Assembly (NCBI RefSeq): GCF_008705135.1
Contig: NZ_CP023694.1
Span: 3,658,001 to 3,722,000, forward strand
Direction of reading: 5' to 3'
DNA: 64,000 bases
Source: Streptomyces coeruleorubidus
Lineage (GTDB): Bacteria > Actinomycetota > Actinomycetes > Streptomycetales > Streptomycetaceae
A model generated the notes under the pieces. It did no database searches. It was given only the letters and a program-made list of their open reading frames with translations, and was not told the origin of the DNA. Positions 42,221 through 50,229 of the stretch are shown piece after piece (the first letter of the stretch is position 1; every line of letters starts with the position of its first letter). A program made the position numbers and the translations under genes.

Positions 42221-42403
42221 ATGCACCCCGACATCCACCTCACCCTGCACCACGCCCGCGCCGCCGAACTCCGTGCCGAAGTCGGCGTCCCGCGCCCCAC
42301 CGCCCGGAACAGACATGGCCTCCGTACCCGCCTGGGCTGGACCCTCGTGGAGGTCGGTTTAAGACTCGCCACCCGGCCGGGGACGGCAGCCGCCGTCCAC
42401 TAG
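42221..42403 (+). CDS. Small protein downstream of the ArsR-like gene (60 aa)
   Basis: The 60-aa protein starts one base after the regulator stop. The N-terminus reads HLTLHHARAAELRAE and the second half is a basic, hydrophobic segment (LRTRLGWTLVEVGLRL), so it may form a short amphipathic or membrane helix. The tight spacing indicates co-expression with the regulator. It ends with a 4-base overlap against the converging Lon-like gene. No family I can name. Confidence 0.55.
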   Translation: MHPDIHLTLHHARAAELRAEVGVPRPTARNRHGLRTRLGWTLVEVGLRLATRPGTAAAVH

Positions 42404-43191
42404 CAGCTCGGCACGGAACCCTTCCCCGTCTCCAGGGCCACCAGTGAGCTCACCGTGCTCTTCAGCGTGGTCACCGGAATCAGCCGCAGGCCCTTCGGCA
42501 GCTCGGCGCGCGCGTCCGCGCACTCCGCCTTCGGGACGAGGAACACGGTCGCACCGTCACGCTTGGCCGCCTGGGTCTTGAGGGCGACGCCGCCCACCGC
42601 CCCGACCGTGCCGTCGGCGGCGATCGTGCCGGTGCCGGCGATGACACGGCCCCCGGTGAGATCACCACCGGTGCCGTCACCGTCGAGCTTGTCGATGATC
42701 CCCAGGGAGAACAGCAGCCCGGCACTGGGCCCGCCCACGTCCGCGAGCTTCAGGCCGACCTTGACGTCCTTGTCGTCGAGGCCGAGATGGTTCAGCGCCG
42801 CCTGCGTCGCCGCGTCCTGGGACTGCTTCATCTGCTTCTCGTTGTGCCGCTCGATCTCCTGGACGGTGTCGCCGCTCGGGTAGATCGCGTCGCGCGGCAT
42901 GACCGCCCGGTCCGTGCGGAACCAGCTGTCGAGTATGTCCGGGAGCGAGACCCGGGTGTCCGGTGAGGTCGCCACGATGGTGGTCATCCGAAGCTGGCCA
43001 CGGGTGTCCCGGACCGGTGCCCCCGAGATGGTGATCACCGGGGCGCCCTTGTTCTCCCCGAGCACGTTCGTCGTCTGGCCGGGCTGCGCCACCGAGAACG
43101 GCAGCGGCGCGAACACCGCCGTGGCGAGCAGAGCCGCGACGGGCAGGGCGCAGACGGCGATGGCCTGGGGACGCGTGAGGCGAGAGAACAC
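42400..43191 (-). CDS. Membrane-anchored Lon-like (S16) serine protease without PDZ
   Basis: The 263-aa protein has an N-terminal membrane helix (AIAVCALPVAALLATAVF) and a C-terminal S16 Lon-type domain with the catalytic Ser in GGPSAGLLFSLGIID and Lys in ALKTQAAKRDGATVFLVP. It resembles the YlbL group of secreted Lon-like proteases, but the PDZ domain usually found before the catalytic part is not visible, so the protein is shorter than typical. It acts at the outer face of the membrane. Confidence 0.85.
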   Translation of the reverse strand: MFSRLTRPQAIAVCALPVAALLATAVFAPLPFSVAQPGQTTNVLGENKGAPVITISGAPVRDTRGQLRMTTIVATSPDTRVSLPDILDSWFRTDRAVMPRDAIYPSGDTVQEIERHNEKQMKQSQDAATQAALNHLGLDDKDVKVGLKLADVGGPSAGLLFSLGIIDKLDGDGTGGDLTGGRVIAGTGTIAADGTVGAVGGVALKTQAAKRDGATVFLVPKAECADARAELPKGLRLIPVTTLKSTVSSLVALETGKGSVPSC

Positions 43192-43278
43192 GGGATCAAT
43201 CTAACTCGGGCGGGGGATCCGGCCGGGCCCAGGTCACCCGGGGCCCGGCAGGAGGGCTCCGTGAGGGCCCCACACCCG

Positions 43279-43920
43279 TCAGCGCAGCGCGTCCGCGACC
43301 TCTCGTGCCGCCTCGACGACCCTGACTCCCACCCGTTCCGGCACCACGTCCGCCAGCATCACCACGCCCACGCTGCCCTCGACGCCCGTCACGCCCAGCA
43401 ACGGGGCCGCCGCCCCGCACGCGCCGGCCTCCAGCTCCCCGTGGGTCAGGGTGTAGCCCGGGTCCGTCATCGGGTGCTGCCGGGCCGCGAGGATCGCCTT
43501 GCCCGCGGCGCCCCGGTCCAGGGGGTGCCGGAACCCGGCCCGGTAGGCGACGTGGTAGTCCGTCCAGGTCGGCTCCACCACGGCCACGGCGAGCGCGTCC
43601 GCCCCGTCGACCAGCGTCAGGTGCGCCGTCGCGCCGATGTCCTCGGCCAGCGACCGCAGCGCCGGCATCGCGGCCTCGCGTACCAGGGGATGGACCTGCC
43701 GCCCCAGACGCAGGACCCCGAGCCCGACCCGGGCACGTCCGCCCAGGTCACGGCGTATGAGCGCGTGCTGTTCCAGCGTGGCGAGCAACCGGTACACCAC
43801 GGTCCGGTTGACGCCCAGTTTGAGGGAGAGCTCGGTCACGGTCAGCCCGTGGTCCGTGTCGGCGAGCAGCTTGAGGACGCGCAGTCCCCGGTCGAGCGTC
43901 TGGGAGGTCTCCGCGGTCAC
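43279..43920 (-). CDS. IclR-family transcriptional regulator
   Basis: The 213-aa regulator has a winged helix (TLDRGLRVLKLLADTDHG, then LGVNRTVVYRLLATLEQH) and an IclR ligand-binding domain (LVREAAMPALRSLAEDIG, and a AGKAILA motif). I use the GTG at 43920, which has AGGAG 8 bases upstream. IclR proteins often control catabolic genes, but no such genes are next to it, so its target is not known. Confidence 0.88.
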   Translation of the reverse strand: MTAETSQTLDRGLRVLKLLADTDHGLTVTELSLKLGVNRTVVYRLLATLEQHALIRRDLGGRARVGLGVLRLGRQVHPLVREAAMPALRSLAEDIGATAHLTLVDGADALAVAVVEPTWTDYHVAYRAGFRHPLDRGAAGKAILAARQHPMTDPGYTLTHGELEAGACGAAAPLLGVTGVEGSVGVVMLADVVPERVGVRVVEAAREVADALR

Positions 43921-44285
43921 GACGCCCACTCCTTAGTGGTGAGGTCGGCGGCCCTCTGGCGGTCGGATGCGTCACCGAGTCCCGTCGGCAACGCGCTTCA
44001 GAGGCCGCCGATCGGCCGGCGGCCCGGCCTGTCCGGGCCGCGTCGCTTCACGGCTGCGCTCCGCGGCGGCGCTGCCACGGGGCGTATGCGTAGCCGGACA
44101 GTAGCGAAGGGGGTTCGCTGAGCGGAAGGCTCCGTCCAGAATCCGGGCACACGTCGGGGCCGACTGGCGCCGTTTGCCCGGATACGTGCAACACGGGACT
44201 CATCGGGCCCCCAATGAGCACACGCGACACCCACACATACGGAAGGGCCGGGCTCGGCCCGGCCCTGTGACGACGACGCCCGGCG
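43921..44285. other. Region between the IclR and helicase genes
   Basis: These 365 bases hold no gene. The left part must carry the IclR promoter; the right end carries the helicase terminator. Several G/C-rich inverted repeats occur, but none stands out as an operator. Confidence 0.5.
44244..44266. terminator. Terminator after the helicase gene
   Basis: AGGGCCGGGC and GCCCGGCCCT form a 10-base stem with a 3-base loop, 20 bases beyond the helicase stop. Confidence 0.7.
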
Positions 44286-46085
44286 TCACTTCATCCGCGT
44301 GGCCCACTCCTGGACCTTGGCGATCCGCTGCCGCAGCTGCCCCGCCGTCGCCTCCGCCGCCGGCGGCCCCCCGCACACGCGCCGCAGCTCCGTGTGGATC
44401 ACGCCGTGCGGCTTGCCGCTCTGGTGGACGTACGCGCCGACCATCGTGTTGAGCTGCCGCCGCAGCTCCATCATCTCCTTGTGCGAGACGACCGGCCGCC
44501 GCTCGGCGGACACTTCGAGCAGGTCGGCCTCCTCGTCCGGCTTCTTGCGGCTGTGCGCGATCTGCCGGGCCTGCCGCTTCTGGAGCAGCAACTGGACCTG
44601 GTCGGGCTCCAGCAGCCCGGGGATGCCGAGGTAGTCCTGCTCCTCCTCGCTCCCCGGGTGGGCCTGCATGCCGAACTCGGCGCCGTTGTACATGACCCGG
44701 TCGAAGACCGCGTCGGACTCCAGCGCCTCGAAGGGCAGCATGTCCTGATCGCCGGTGTCCTCGTCCTGCTCCTTGTTCGCCTCGTCCATCTCCTTCTCGG
44801 ACTCGGCGTACGGGTCCTCCTCGCCCTCCTTCTTGGGCTTGTCGAGGACGTGGTCGCGCTCGCGCTCCATCTCGTTGGCGAAGGAGAGCAGGTCGGGCAC
44901 GGTCGGCAGGAACACGGAGGCGGTCTCCCCGCGCCGCCGGGACCGTACGAAACGCCCGACGGCCTGTGCGAAGAACAGCGGCGTCGAGATGGTGGTGGCG
45001 TACACCCCGACCGCGAGGCGGGGCACGTCGACGCCCTCGGACACCATCCGCACGGCGACCATCCACCGGTCGTTGTTCGCGCTGAACTCGTCGATCCGCT
45101 CGGAGGCCCCGGAGTCGTCGGACAGCACGAGGGTCGCCTTGCTGCCGGTGATCTCCCGGATGAGCTTGGCGTACGCACGCGCCGAGTCCTGGTCGGAGGC
45201 GATGACGAGCGCGCCGGCATCCGGGATGGCCTTGCGCACCTCGGTCAGCCGCTGGTCGGCGGCGCGCAGCACGGCGGGCATCCACTCACCGCGCGGATCC
45301 AGGGCGGTCCGCCAGGCCTGGCTGATGGCGTCCTTGGTCATGGGCTCGCCGAGCCGCGCGGCGACCTCGTCACCGGCCTTGGTGCGCCAGCGCATGTTGC
45401 CGCTGTAGGAGAGGAAGATGACGGGCCGGACGACGTTGTCGGCGAGGGCGTTGCCGTAGCCGTAGGTGTAGTCGGCGGCGGACCGACGGATGCCGTCGTT
45501 CCCCTCCTCGTACGTGACGAAGGGGATGGGGTTGGTGTCGGACCGGAAGGGCGTACCGGTGAGGGCGAGCCGGCGGGTGGCGGGCTCGAAGGCCTCCAAG
45601 CAGGCCTCGCCCCAGGACTTGCTGTCACCGGCGTGGTGGATCTCGTCGAGGATGACCAGGGTCTTGCGCTGCTCGACGCGGTTGCGGTGGAGCATCGGCC
45701 GCACACCGACACCCGCGTACGTCACGGCGACCCCGTGGTACTCCCGGCCGAGCGGCCCGGCGCTGTACTCCGGGTCGAGCTTGATGCCGATCCGGGCCGC
45801 GGCCTCGGCCCACTGCTTCTTCAGGTGCTCGGTCGGAGCCACGACGGTGACCTGCTGCACGACATGGTGGTGCAGCAGCCAGGACGCCAGCGTCAGCGCG
45901 AAGGTCGTCTTGCCGGCGCCGGGGGTGGCGACCGCCAGGAAGTCCCGCGGCTGCTCCTGGATGTACTTCTCCATCGCGCCCTGCTGCCAGGCGCGCAGCT
46001 TGCTGGCGGTACCCCAGGGGGCGCGGCCGGGGAACGCCGGGGACAGGTGGTGCGAGGCAGAGCTGGTGCCGGCGGTGGTAGTCAC
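44286..46085 (-). CDS. DEAD/DEAH-box helicase (SF2)
   Basis: The 599-aa ATPase has Walker A TPGAGKTTFAL near 53-60, Walker B VILDEIHHAGD (a DEIH form), the TGTPFRSD motif III and the late VGRFVRSRRR motif VI, plus an acidic linker (KKEGEEDPYAESEKEMDEAN). It is a cytoplasmic RNA or DNA helicase of a type common in Streptomyces. I use the GTG at 46085 behind GGAG; the frame is open further upstream, but that part is basic and Trp-rich and unlike the family. Role unknown. Confidence 0.88.
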   Translation of the reverse strand: MTTTAGTSSASHHLSPAFPGRAPWGTASKLRAWQQGAMEKYIQEQPRDFLAVATPGAGKTTFALTLASWLLHHHVVQQVTVVAPTEHLKKQWAEAAARIGIKLDPEYSAGPLGREYHGVAVTYAGVGVRPMLHRNRVEQRKTLVILDEIHHAGDSKSWGEACLEAFEPATRRLALTGTPFRSDTNPIPFVTYEEGNDGIRRSAADYTYGYGNALADNVVRPVIFLSYSGNMRWRTKAGDEVAARLGEPMTKDAISQAWRTALDPRGEWMPAVLRAADQRLTEVRKAIPDAGALVIASDQDSARAYAKLIREITGSKATLVLSDDSGASERIDEFSANNDRWMVAVRMVSEGVDVPRLAVGVYATTISTPLFFAQAVGRFVRSRRRGETASVFLPTVPDLLSFANEMERERDHVLDKPKKEGEEDPYAESEKEMDEANKEQDEDTGDQDMLPFEALESDAVFDRVMYNGAEFGMQAHPGSEEEQDYLGIPGLLEPDQVQLLLQKRQARQIAHSRKKPDEEADLLEVSAERRPVVSHKEMMELRRQLNTMVGAYVHQSGKPHGVIHTELRRVCGGPPAAEATAGQLRQRIAKVQEWATRMK

Positions 46086-46222
46086 GGTCTCCGTTGGGGG
46101 TCGGGCGGCTCGTTCGAGGGAGCCTGACGGCTCGGCTACGTATGACAACCGGGCCACCCTACCGGCGCCCCACCACTGCTCATGCGCGGACCAGCCCGGG
46201 TCATGCCAGGGTGGGATCCACG

Positions 46223-46597
46223 TCACAGCCGCCGCAGGCGCTCGGCGATGAGGCGGATGTCGCTCTCGTCCCCGGAGGCGACATCGATGACCAGGGCGTA
46301 CGCGGTGTCCTGGTCGCAGCGCGTGAGGTCGACGCCGTTGACCCCGAGGAAGGTCGCGGCGGCCAGCCAGGCCGTGCGCTTGTTCCCGTCGACGAGGGGG
46401 TGGTTGGTCGCGACGGCATGCAGCAGAGCGGCCGCCTGCTCGTACAGGTCCTCGTAGGCCGCCGTGCCGAACATGCGGGCGCGCGGGCGGTGCACGGCGG
46501 AGACGAACAGCCCGGTCTGGCGGACCTCGGGGTCACGCCCGCCGAAGGCGATCCGGGCGATCGTCGTGACCTCGGCGACGGTCAGGTGTCTGGTCAT
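46223..46597 (-). CDS. Doc-type toxin (Fic fold)
   Basis: The 124-aa protein has the Fic/Doc core HPLVDGNKRTAWLAAATFL; the Lys in place of the usual second Gly (DGNKR) marks it as Doc-like, a kinase that phosphorylates EF-Tu, and not an AMP-transferase. The LHAVATNHPLV and GVNGVDLTR segments fit the family. The ATG overlaps the antitoxin stop by 4 bases (ATGA), the usual toxin-antitoxin layout. Confidence 0.9.
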   Translation of the reverse strand: MTRHLTVAEVTTIARIAFGGRDPEVRQTGLFVSAVHRPRARMFGTAAYEDLYEQAAALLHAVATNHPLVDGNKRTAWLAAATFLGVNGVDLTRCDQDTAYALVIDVASGDESDIRLIAERLRRL

Positions 46598-46794
46598 TCG
46601 CCGAGCCTGCGCAGCAGATCGGCATGCGCGCCGGCGAGCGACTCCGCCGTGCCCCGCACCGCCGACGACTCCCGCGCCAGCCGGTGCAGTACGGCGTCCA
46701 GCGCGATGTCCTCGGGGAGGCGGCCGGTGGCGTCCGCGAGGTCGTCGAGCTCCTGCCGGACGTGCGGCGGGAGGGGGATGGTGAAGTCGGTCAT
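46594..46794 (-). CDS. Ribbon-helix-helix antitoxin of the Doc pair
   Basis: The 66-aa protein starts TDFTIPLPPHVRQELDDLAD, a ribbon-helix-helix pattern, followed by a helical, charged tail that would bind the toxin. It would neutralise Doc and repress its own promoter. It is the first gene of the pair and overlaps the toxin by 4 bases. This RHH partner differs from the Phd-type antitoxin of the classic phage P1 pair. Confidence 0.85.
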   Translation of the reverse strand: MTDFTIPLPPHVRQELDDLADATGRLPEDIALDAVLHRLARESSAVRGTAESLAGAHADLLRRLGE

Positions 46795-46892
46795 GCCGCT
46801 GACGATACGGAGCGCGACCGGGAACGGGCGACCGTATTACGGCCCGCCCACCCATGCCGCCCCGTGCCGAACAGCCCACCGCCCACCGGCTC

Positions 46893-48356
46893 TCACCGCT
46901 CGCGCAACCGCGTGGTCACCCACGCCCCCACCAGCGCCACCACCGCCATCGGCAGGAACACCGCGGCGAAGGCGGCCGGGTGGGAGCCGGTGGCGTCGGT
47001 GGTGGTGTGGGTGACCGTGCCGCCGCCGAGGGCGGCGAAGGCGGCGCCGCCGGCGGAGAGCAGGACGACGTTGGAGAGGCCGTCGGAGATCTGGAGGGCC
47101 GCGGAGTTCGTGCCGGCCTCCTCGGGGGCGGAGAGCTTGAGCAGGAGCACGCTCGTGGAGGAGATGACGAGGCCCATGCCGAAGCAGCCGAAGGCCCAGG
47201 CGACGGCCAGGGTCCAGACGGGCACGGAGTCGATCAGCACACTCGGTGCGGCGGCGACGGCAGCCGCCACCAGCAGCATCCCGAGAGTCGTCAACCGCTC
47301 CCGGTACGGCTCGAACCGCGTCCGCGACTGCACCCACGAGCCCAGCGCCCACGTCCCGCCGCCCGCGGCGAGCGAGAACCCGGCGAGGGTCGGACTGAGC
47401 CCGCGCTGGGTCACCAGCATCAGCGGCACGAAGGACTCCGCGGCGATGAAGGACCCCGCGGCGACGCCGCGCAGCAGCACGACCGAGGGCAGCCCGCGAG
47501 CGGCCCGGTAGGTACCGCGCGGGAGCAGCCCGAGCACGGCGGGCACCAGCAGGGCCAGTCCGGCCGCGCCCGGCAGGAGGGAGAGGGGGCGCAGGTCCTG
47601 GGCGGCGTACTGGAGGAGGCCGGCGCCGAGGGAGATGGCCAGGGCCAGTCGGATGCGGCGGCCGTTGAGGGAGGGGGGTTCGTCGGGGGGAGAAGGCTCC
47701 GCCGCGGGTACCGGTCCGGCCGCCCGGCGCCGTATCTGCGGCAGGGCGAGCGCGAGCGGAAAGACGACGAGCACGGGTATCCCGATGAACACCCACCGCC
47801 ACCCGAGCTGCTCGGTCACCGTGCCGGCGGCGAGCGGGCCGACGATCGACGGCAGGATCCAGCTCGCGGCGAACGCGGCCATGATGGCCGGCCGCAGCCG
47901 CTCCGGATACGCCCGCCCGACGACGACGTACAGCGCGACGATCACCAGACCGCCGCCGAGCCCCTGCACGGCCCGCCCCAGGATGAACACCCACATCGCC
48001 CCGGCGGTCCCCGACAGCAACAGCCCGGCCCCGAAGGAGGCGATGCCCGTCGTCAACGGCCCGAGGGGCCCGCGCCGGTCGGACCACTGCCCGGAGAGCA
48101 CCATCCCGAACAGACTGGTCGTGAAGTACCCGGAGAACGCGAACGCGTACAGCGACACCCCGTCCAGCTCCCGCGCCGCGACGGGCATCGCCGTACCGAC
48201 GGCCGTCGCCTCGAAGGCGATGAGCAGCACCACGGAGACGATGCCGAAGCTCAGCGCCCGATAGGACCGCCCCAGCACGGTCTCGTCCGCCCCGGGGGCG
48301 AAGGCCAGGTCATCTGCATCCACGACATCTGCGTCACGCGGCTTCGGGACGGTCAT
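46893..48356 (-). CDS. MFS transporter (drug-exporter type)
   Basis: The 487-aa protein has 14 likely membrane segments. The SGYFTTSLFGMVLSGQWSDR loop with DRRGP between helices 2 and 3 matches the major-facilitator motif A, and the helix count fits the DHA2 drug/proton antiporter branch. The ATG at 48356 removes seven unlikely N-terminal residues; the ribosome site is weak. It is divergent from the DHFR-like gene with 152 bases between; no repressor gene is adjacent. Confidence 0.88.
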   Translation of the reverse strand: MTVPKPRDADVVDADDLAFAPGADETVLGRSYRALSFGIVSVVLLIAFEATAVGTAMPVAARELDGVSLYAFAFSGYFTTSLFGMVLSGQWSDRRGPLGPLTTGIASFGAGLLLSGTAGAMWVFILGRAVQGLGGGLVIVALYVVVGRAYPERLRPAIMAAFAASWILPSIVGPLAAGTVTEQLGWRWVFIGIPVLVVFPLALALPQIRRRAAGPVPAAEPSPPDEPPSLNGRRIRLALAISLGAGLLQYAAQDLRPLSLLPGAAGLALLVPAVLGLLPRGTYRAARGLPSVVLLRGVAAGSFIAAESFVPLMLVTQRGLSPTLAGFSLAAGGGTWALGSWVQSRTRFEPYRERLTTLGMLLVAAAVAAAPSVLIDSVPVWTLAVAWAFGCFGMGLVISSTSVLLLKLSAPEEAGTNSAALQISDGLSNVVLLSAGGAAFAALGGGTVTHTTTDATGSHPAAFAAVFLPMAVVALVGAWVTTRLRER

Positions 48357-48508
48357 GACCGCCAGGGTAAGGGCCACGGAGCACTTTGACCCCTGTCGCG
48401 AGACGGTCCCCGCCTGGGACCTTGGTCGTAAGCCTCCTTGTTCCTGCTGACGCTTGGCAGGAAGCTCACCCCGAAGGCGACGGAGATCGCTACGAGGAGG
48501 AGAGAACG

Positions 48509-49129
48509 ATGACCGAACGAACGGGCAGAGTGATCTGCGACATCACGATCTCGGCGGACGGCTACTCCGCGGGGCTCGACCAGACCGAGGAACGCCCGTT
48601 CGGCGACGACGGCGGCGACGGCACGGGCGACAGGCTGCACGCCTGGATGTTCGACACCCCCGACGAGAACCGGGCCGAGATCGACCAGTTGGCCGCCGCC
48701 GGAGCATTCATCATGGGCCGCAACATGTTCGGCCCCGTGCGCGGCGAGTGGGACCGTCAGTGGAACGGCTGGTGGGGCGGCAATCCGCCGTTCCACGCGC
48801 CGGTGTTCGTACTCACCCACCACCCGCGCGAGCCGCAGCCGATGGACGGCGGCACCACGTACCACTTCGTCACCGACGGAATCGCGTCGGCACTGGCCCA
48901 GGCCCGGACCGCGGCCGGCGACGGCGACGTCCTGGTCCTCGGCGGCGCGACCACCATCAACCAGTACCTCACCGCCGGCCTGATCGACGAACTGCGGCTG
49001 CACATCGTGCCGTTCACCCTCGGCGCCGGCACGCGCCTGTTCGAGGACGTCCCACCGCTGAAACTGGAACAGGTGAAGTCCCGCCCGGCGACCCAGGTCA
49101 CACACCTGACGTACCGCGTGCTGTCCTGA
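48509..49129 (+). CDS. Dihydrofolate-reductase-like (RibD C-terminal) protein
   Basis: The 206-aa protein belongs to the DHFR/RibD-C fold: ICDITISADGYSAG at the start, AGAFIMGRNMFGP, a WWGGNPPFHAPVFVLTHHPR stretch, GDVLVLGGATTINQYL and IDELRLHIVPFTLGAGTRLF. It probably reduces a pteridine- or flavin-related ligand with NAD(P)H. The ATG at 48509 has GAGGAGGAG upstream. It converges on the small secreted gene, 20 bases away. Confidence 0.87.
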   Translation: MTERTGRVICDITISADGYSAGLDQTEERPFGDDGGDGTGDRLHAWMFDTPDENRAEIDQLAAAGAFIMGRNMFGPVRGEWDRQWNGWWGGNPPFHAPVFVLTHHPREPQPMDGGTTYHFVTDGIASALAQARTAAGDGDVLVLGGATTINQYLTAGLIDELRLHIVPFTLGAGTRLFEDVPPLKLEQVKSRPATQVTHLTYRVLS

Positions 49130-49149
49130 GCCGGAGGACCACTCTGTCG

Positions 49150-49557
49150 CTAGCCTGCGGAGCACAGACCGTCGTTCGGGCAGAACAAGACCCACGTGTA
49201 GTTGTAGCCCGTTCGCACGGTCACGGGATTCGGTGCGGGGCCCTGATTGACGTGGGACCCCTGGTCGGGTGTGGCGGTGAAGGTGACCGTCGTGCCGACT
49301 TCGAAGCTCGCGGTGCAGGTGCCGGTCGGGTTCGGCTGCGGGTCGTTGGTCGCGTACGGGTCCCACGCCGACTGGTGGCAGTTGATCCCGGCGGGCTGGC
49401 TGGTGATGGTTCCGCCGCCCCAGCCGTCGCTGACCCACGCGGACAGTTGAGCGGTGGACTGAGCCTGGGCCGGGGCGACGGAGGCGATCGCAGCGGCCGT
49501 GGCGAGTGCGGTGACAACTCCCGTCGCCCGCCAGGCGCCGTTTCTTTTCCTGGTCAT
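49150..49557 (-). CDS. Small secreted protein (135 aa)
   Basis: The product has a signal peptide (TGVVTALATAAAIASVAP, probably cut after AQAQ) and a mature part of about 105 residues with four Cys that likely form two disulfides, plus AWVSDGWGGGTITSQPAG and WVLFCPNDGLC. Family unknown; a carbohydrate-binding or inhibitor-like secreted domain is possible. The ATG at 49557 has AGGAG 6 bases upstream. Confidence 0.72.
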   Translation of the reverse strand: MTRKRNGAWRATGVVTALATAAAIASVAPAQAQSTAQLSAWVSDGWGGGTITSQPAGINCHQSAWDPYATNDPQPNPTGTCTASFEVGTTVTFTATPDQGSHVNQGPAPNPVTVRTGYNYTWVLFCPNDGLCSAG

Positions 49558-49659
49558 GGGAGGCTCCTCGGATCGAACCACGACGCCCCCTGCGACCAGC
49601 CTATTCGCCCTCTCGGGGATCTTCCACGGGAGGGGGCAGCCCGCGCGCAGGCGGCGGCA

Positions 49660-50148
49660 CTAGCCGGCATCGGGAAACGCTCCCGGACCCGCTTCCTCCT
49701 CTGCCTTTCGCCACGCCCGGCGCGCGTTCTCCGCACGTACGGCGTCCAGCCACCGCCAGAGACCGATCTCCTCCAGCCGCAGCCCGGGACAGGCGATCCG
49801 GTGCGGTACACGGCACACGGCGCCGGGCGCGGGCTCGTCCTCGCGGCTGTTCCAGGCCGTCCCGTTGGAGTCCAGGTACCAGCGGTGCCAGGCGGGCACC
49901 ATGTGCGCGGGCACCGGCATGTCCGGTTCGAGGAGGACGTGCCAGCCGTAGTAGGTGACGCGCCGGTCACCGACGAGCCCGCAGTTGGGACAGACGGGTG
50001 GGGCGGGCGGCTCAGGGCCGGTGGCGCCTTCCATCGCGGCCTGGGCCCGGTCGGTCTTCTCCCATGGCTGCGGCGCGCCCGGTGGCCGCTGCCGGTGTCC
50101 GTCGGGGTCGGGTAACGGGATGATGCTCGACTCGGCTGTATCCCCCAT
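49660..50148 (-). CDS. DUF6083-like zinc-binding protein
   Basis: The 162-aa cytoplasmic protein has a Cys pair (VCPNCGLVGDRRVTYYGWHV) and a second possible pair further on (AVCRVPHRIACPG), fitting a small zinc domain. The DMPVPAHMVPAWHRWYLDS stretch is, as I remember it, conserved in the DUF6083 group of Streptomyces. The function is unknown. ATG 50148 is the best start; the frame is open earlier but looks non-coding. It precedes the secreted-protein gene by 102 bases on the same strand. Confidence 0.65.
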   Translation of the reverse strand: MGDTAESSIIPLPDPDGHRQRPPGAPQPWEKTDRAQAAMEGATGPEPPAPPVCPNCGLVGDRRVTYYGWHVLLEPDMPVPAHMVPAWHRWYLDSNGTAWNSREDEPAPGAVCRVPHRIACPGLRLEEIGLWRWLDAVRAENARRAWRKAEEEAGPGAFPDAG

Positions 50149-50229
50149 GGACCGAGCATGTGCGTGCGTTCGGGAGTCGGCCAGGGCGCAATCAGGGCGC
50201 AACGGGAGCAGTCGGGTGGGGCCCCGCTC

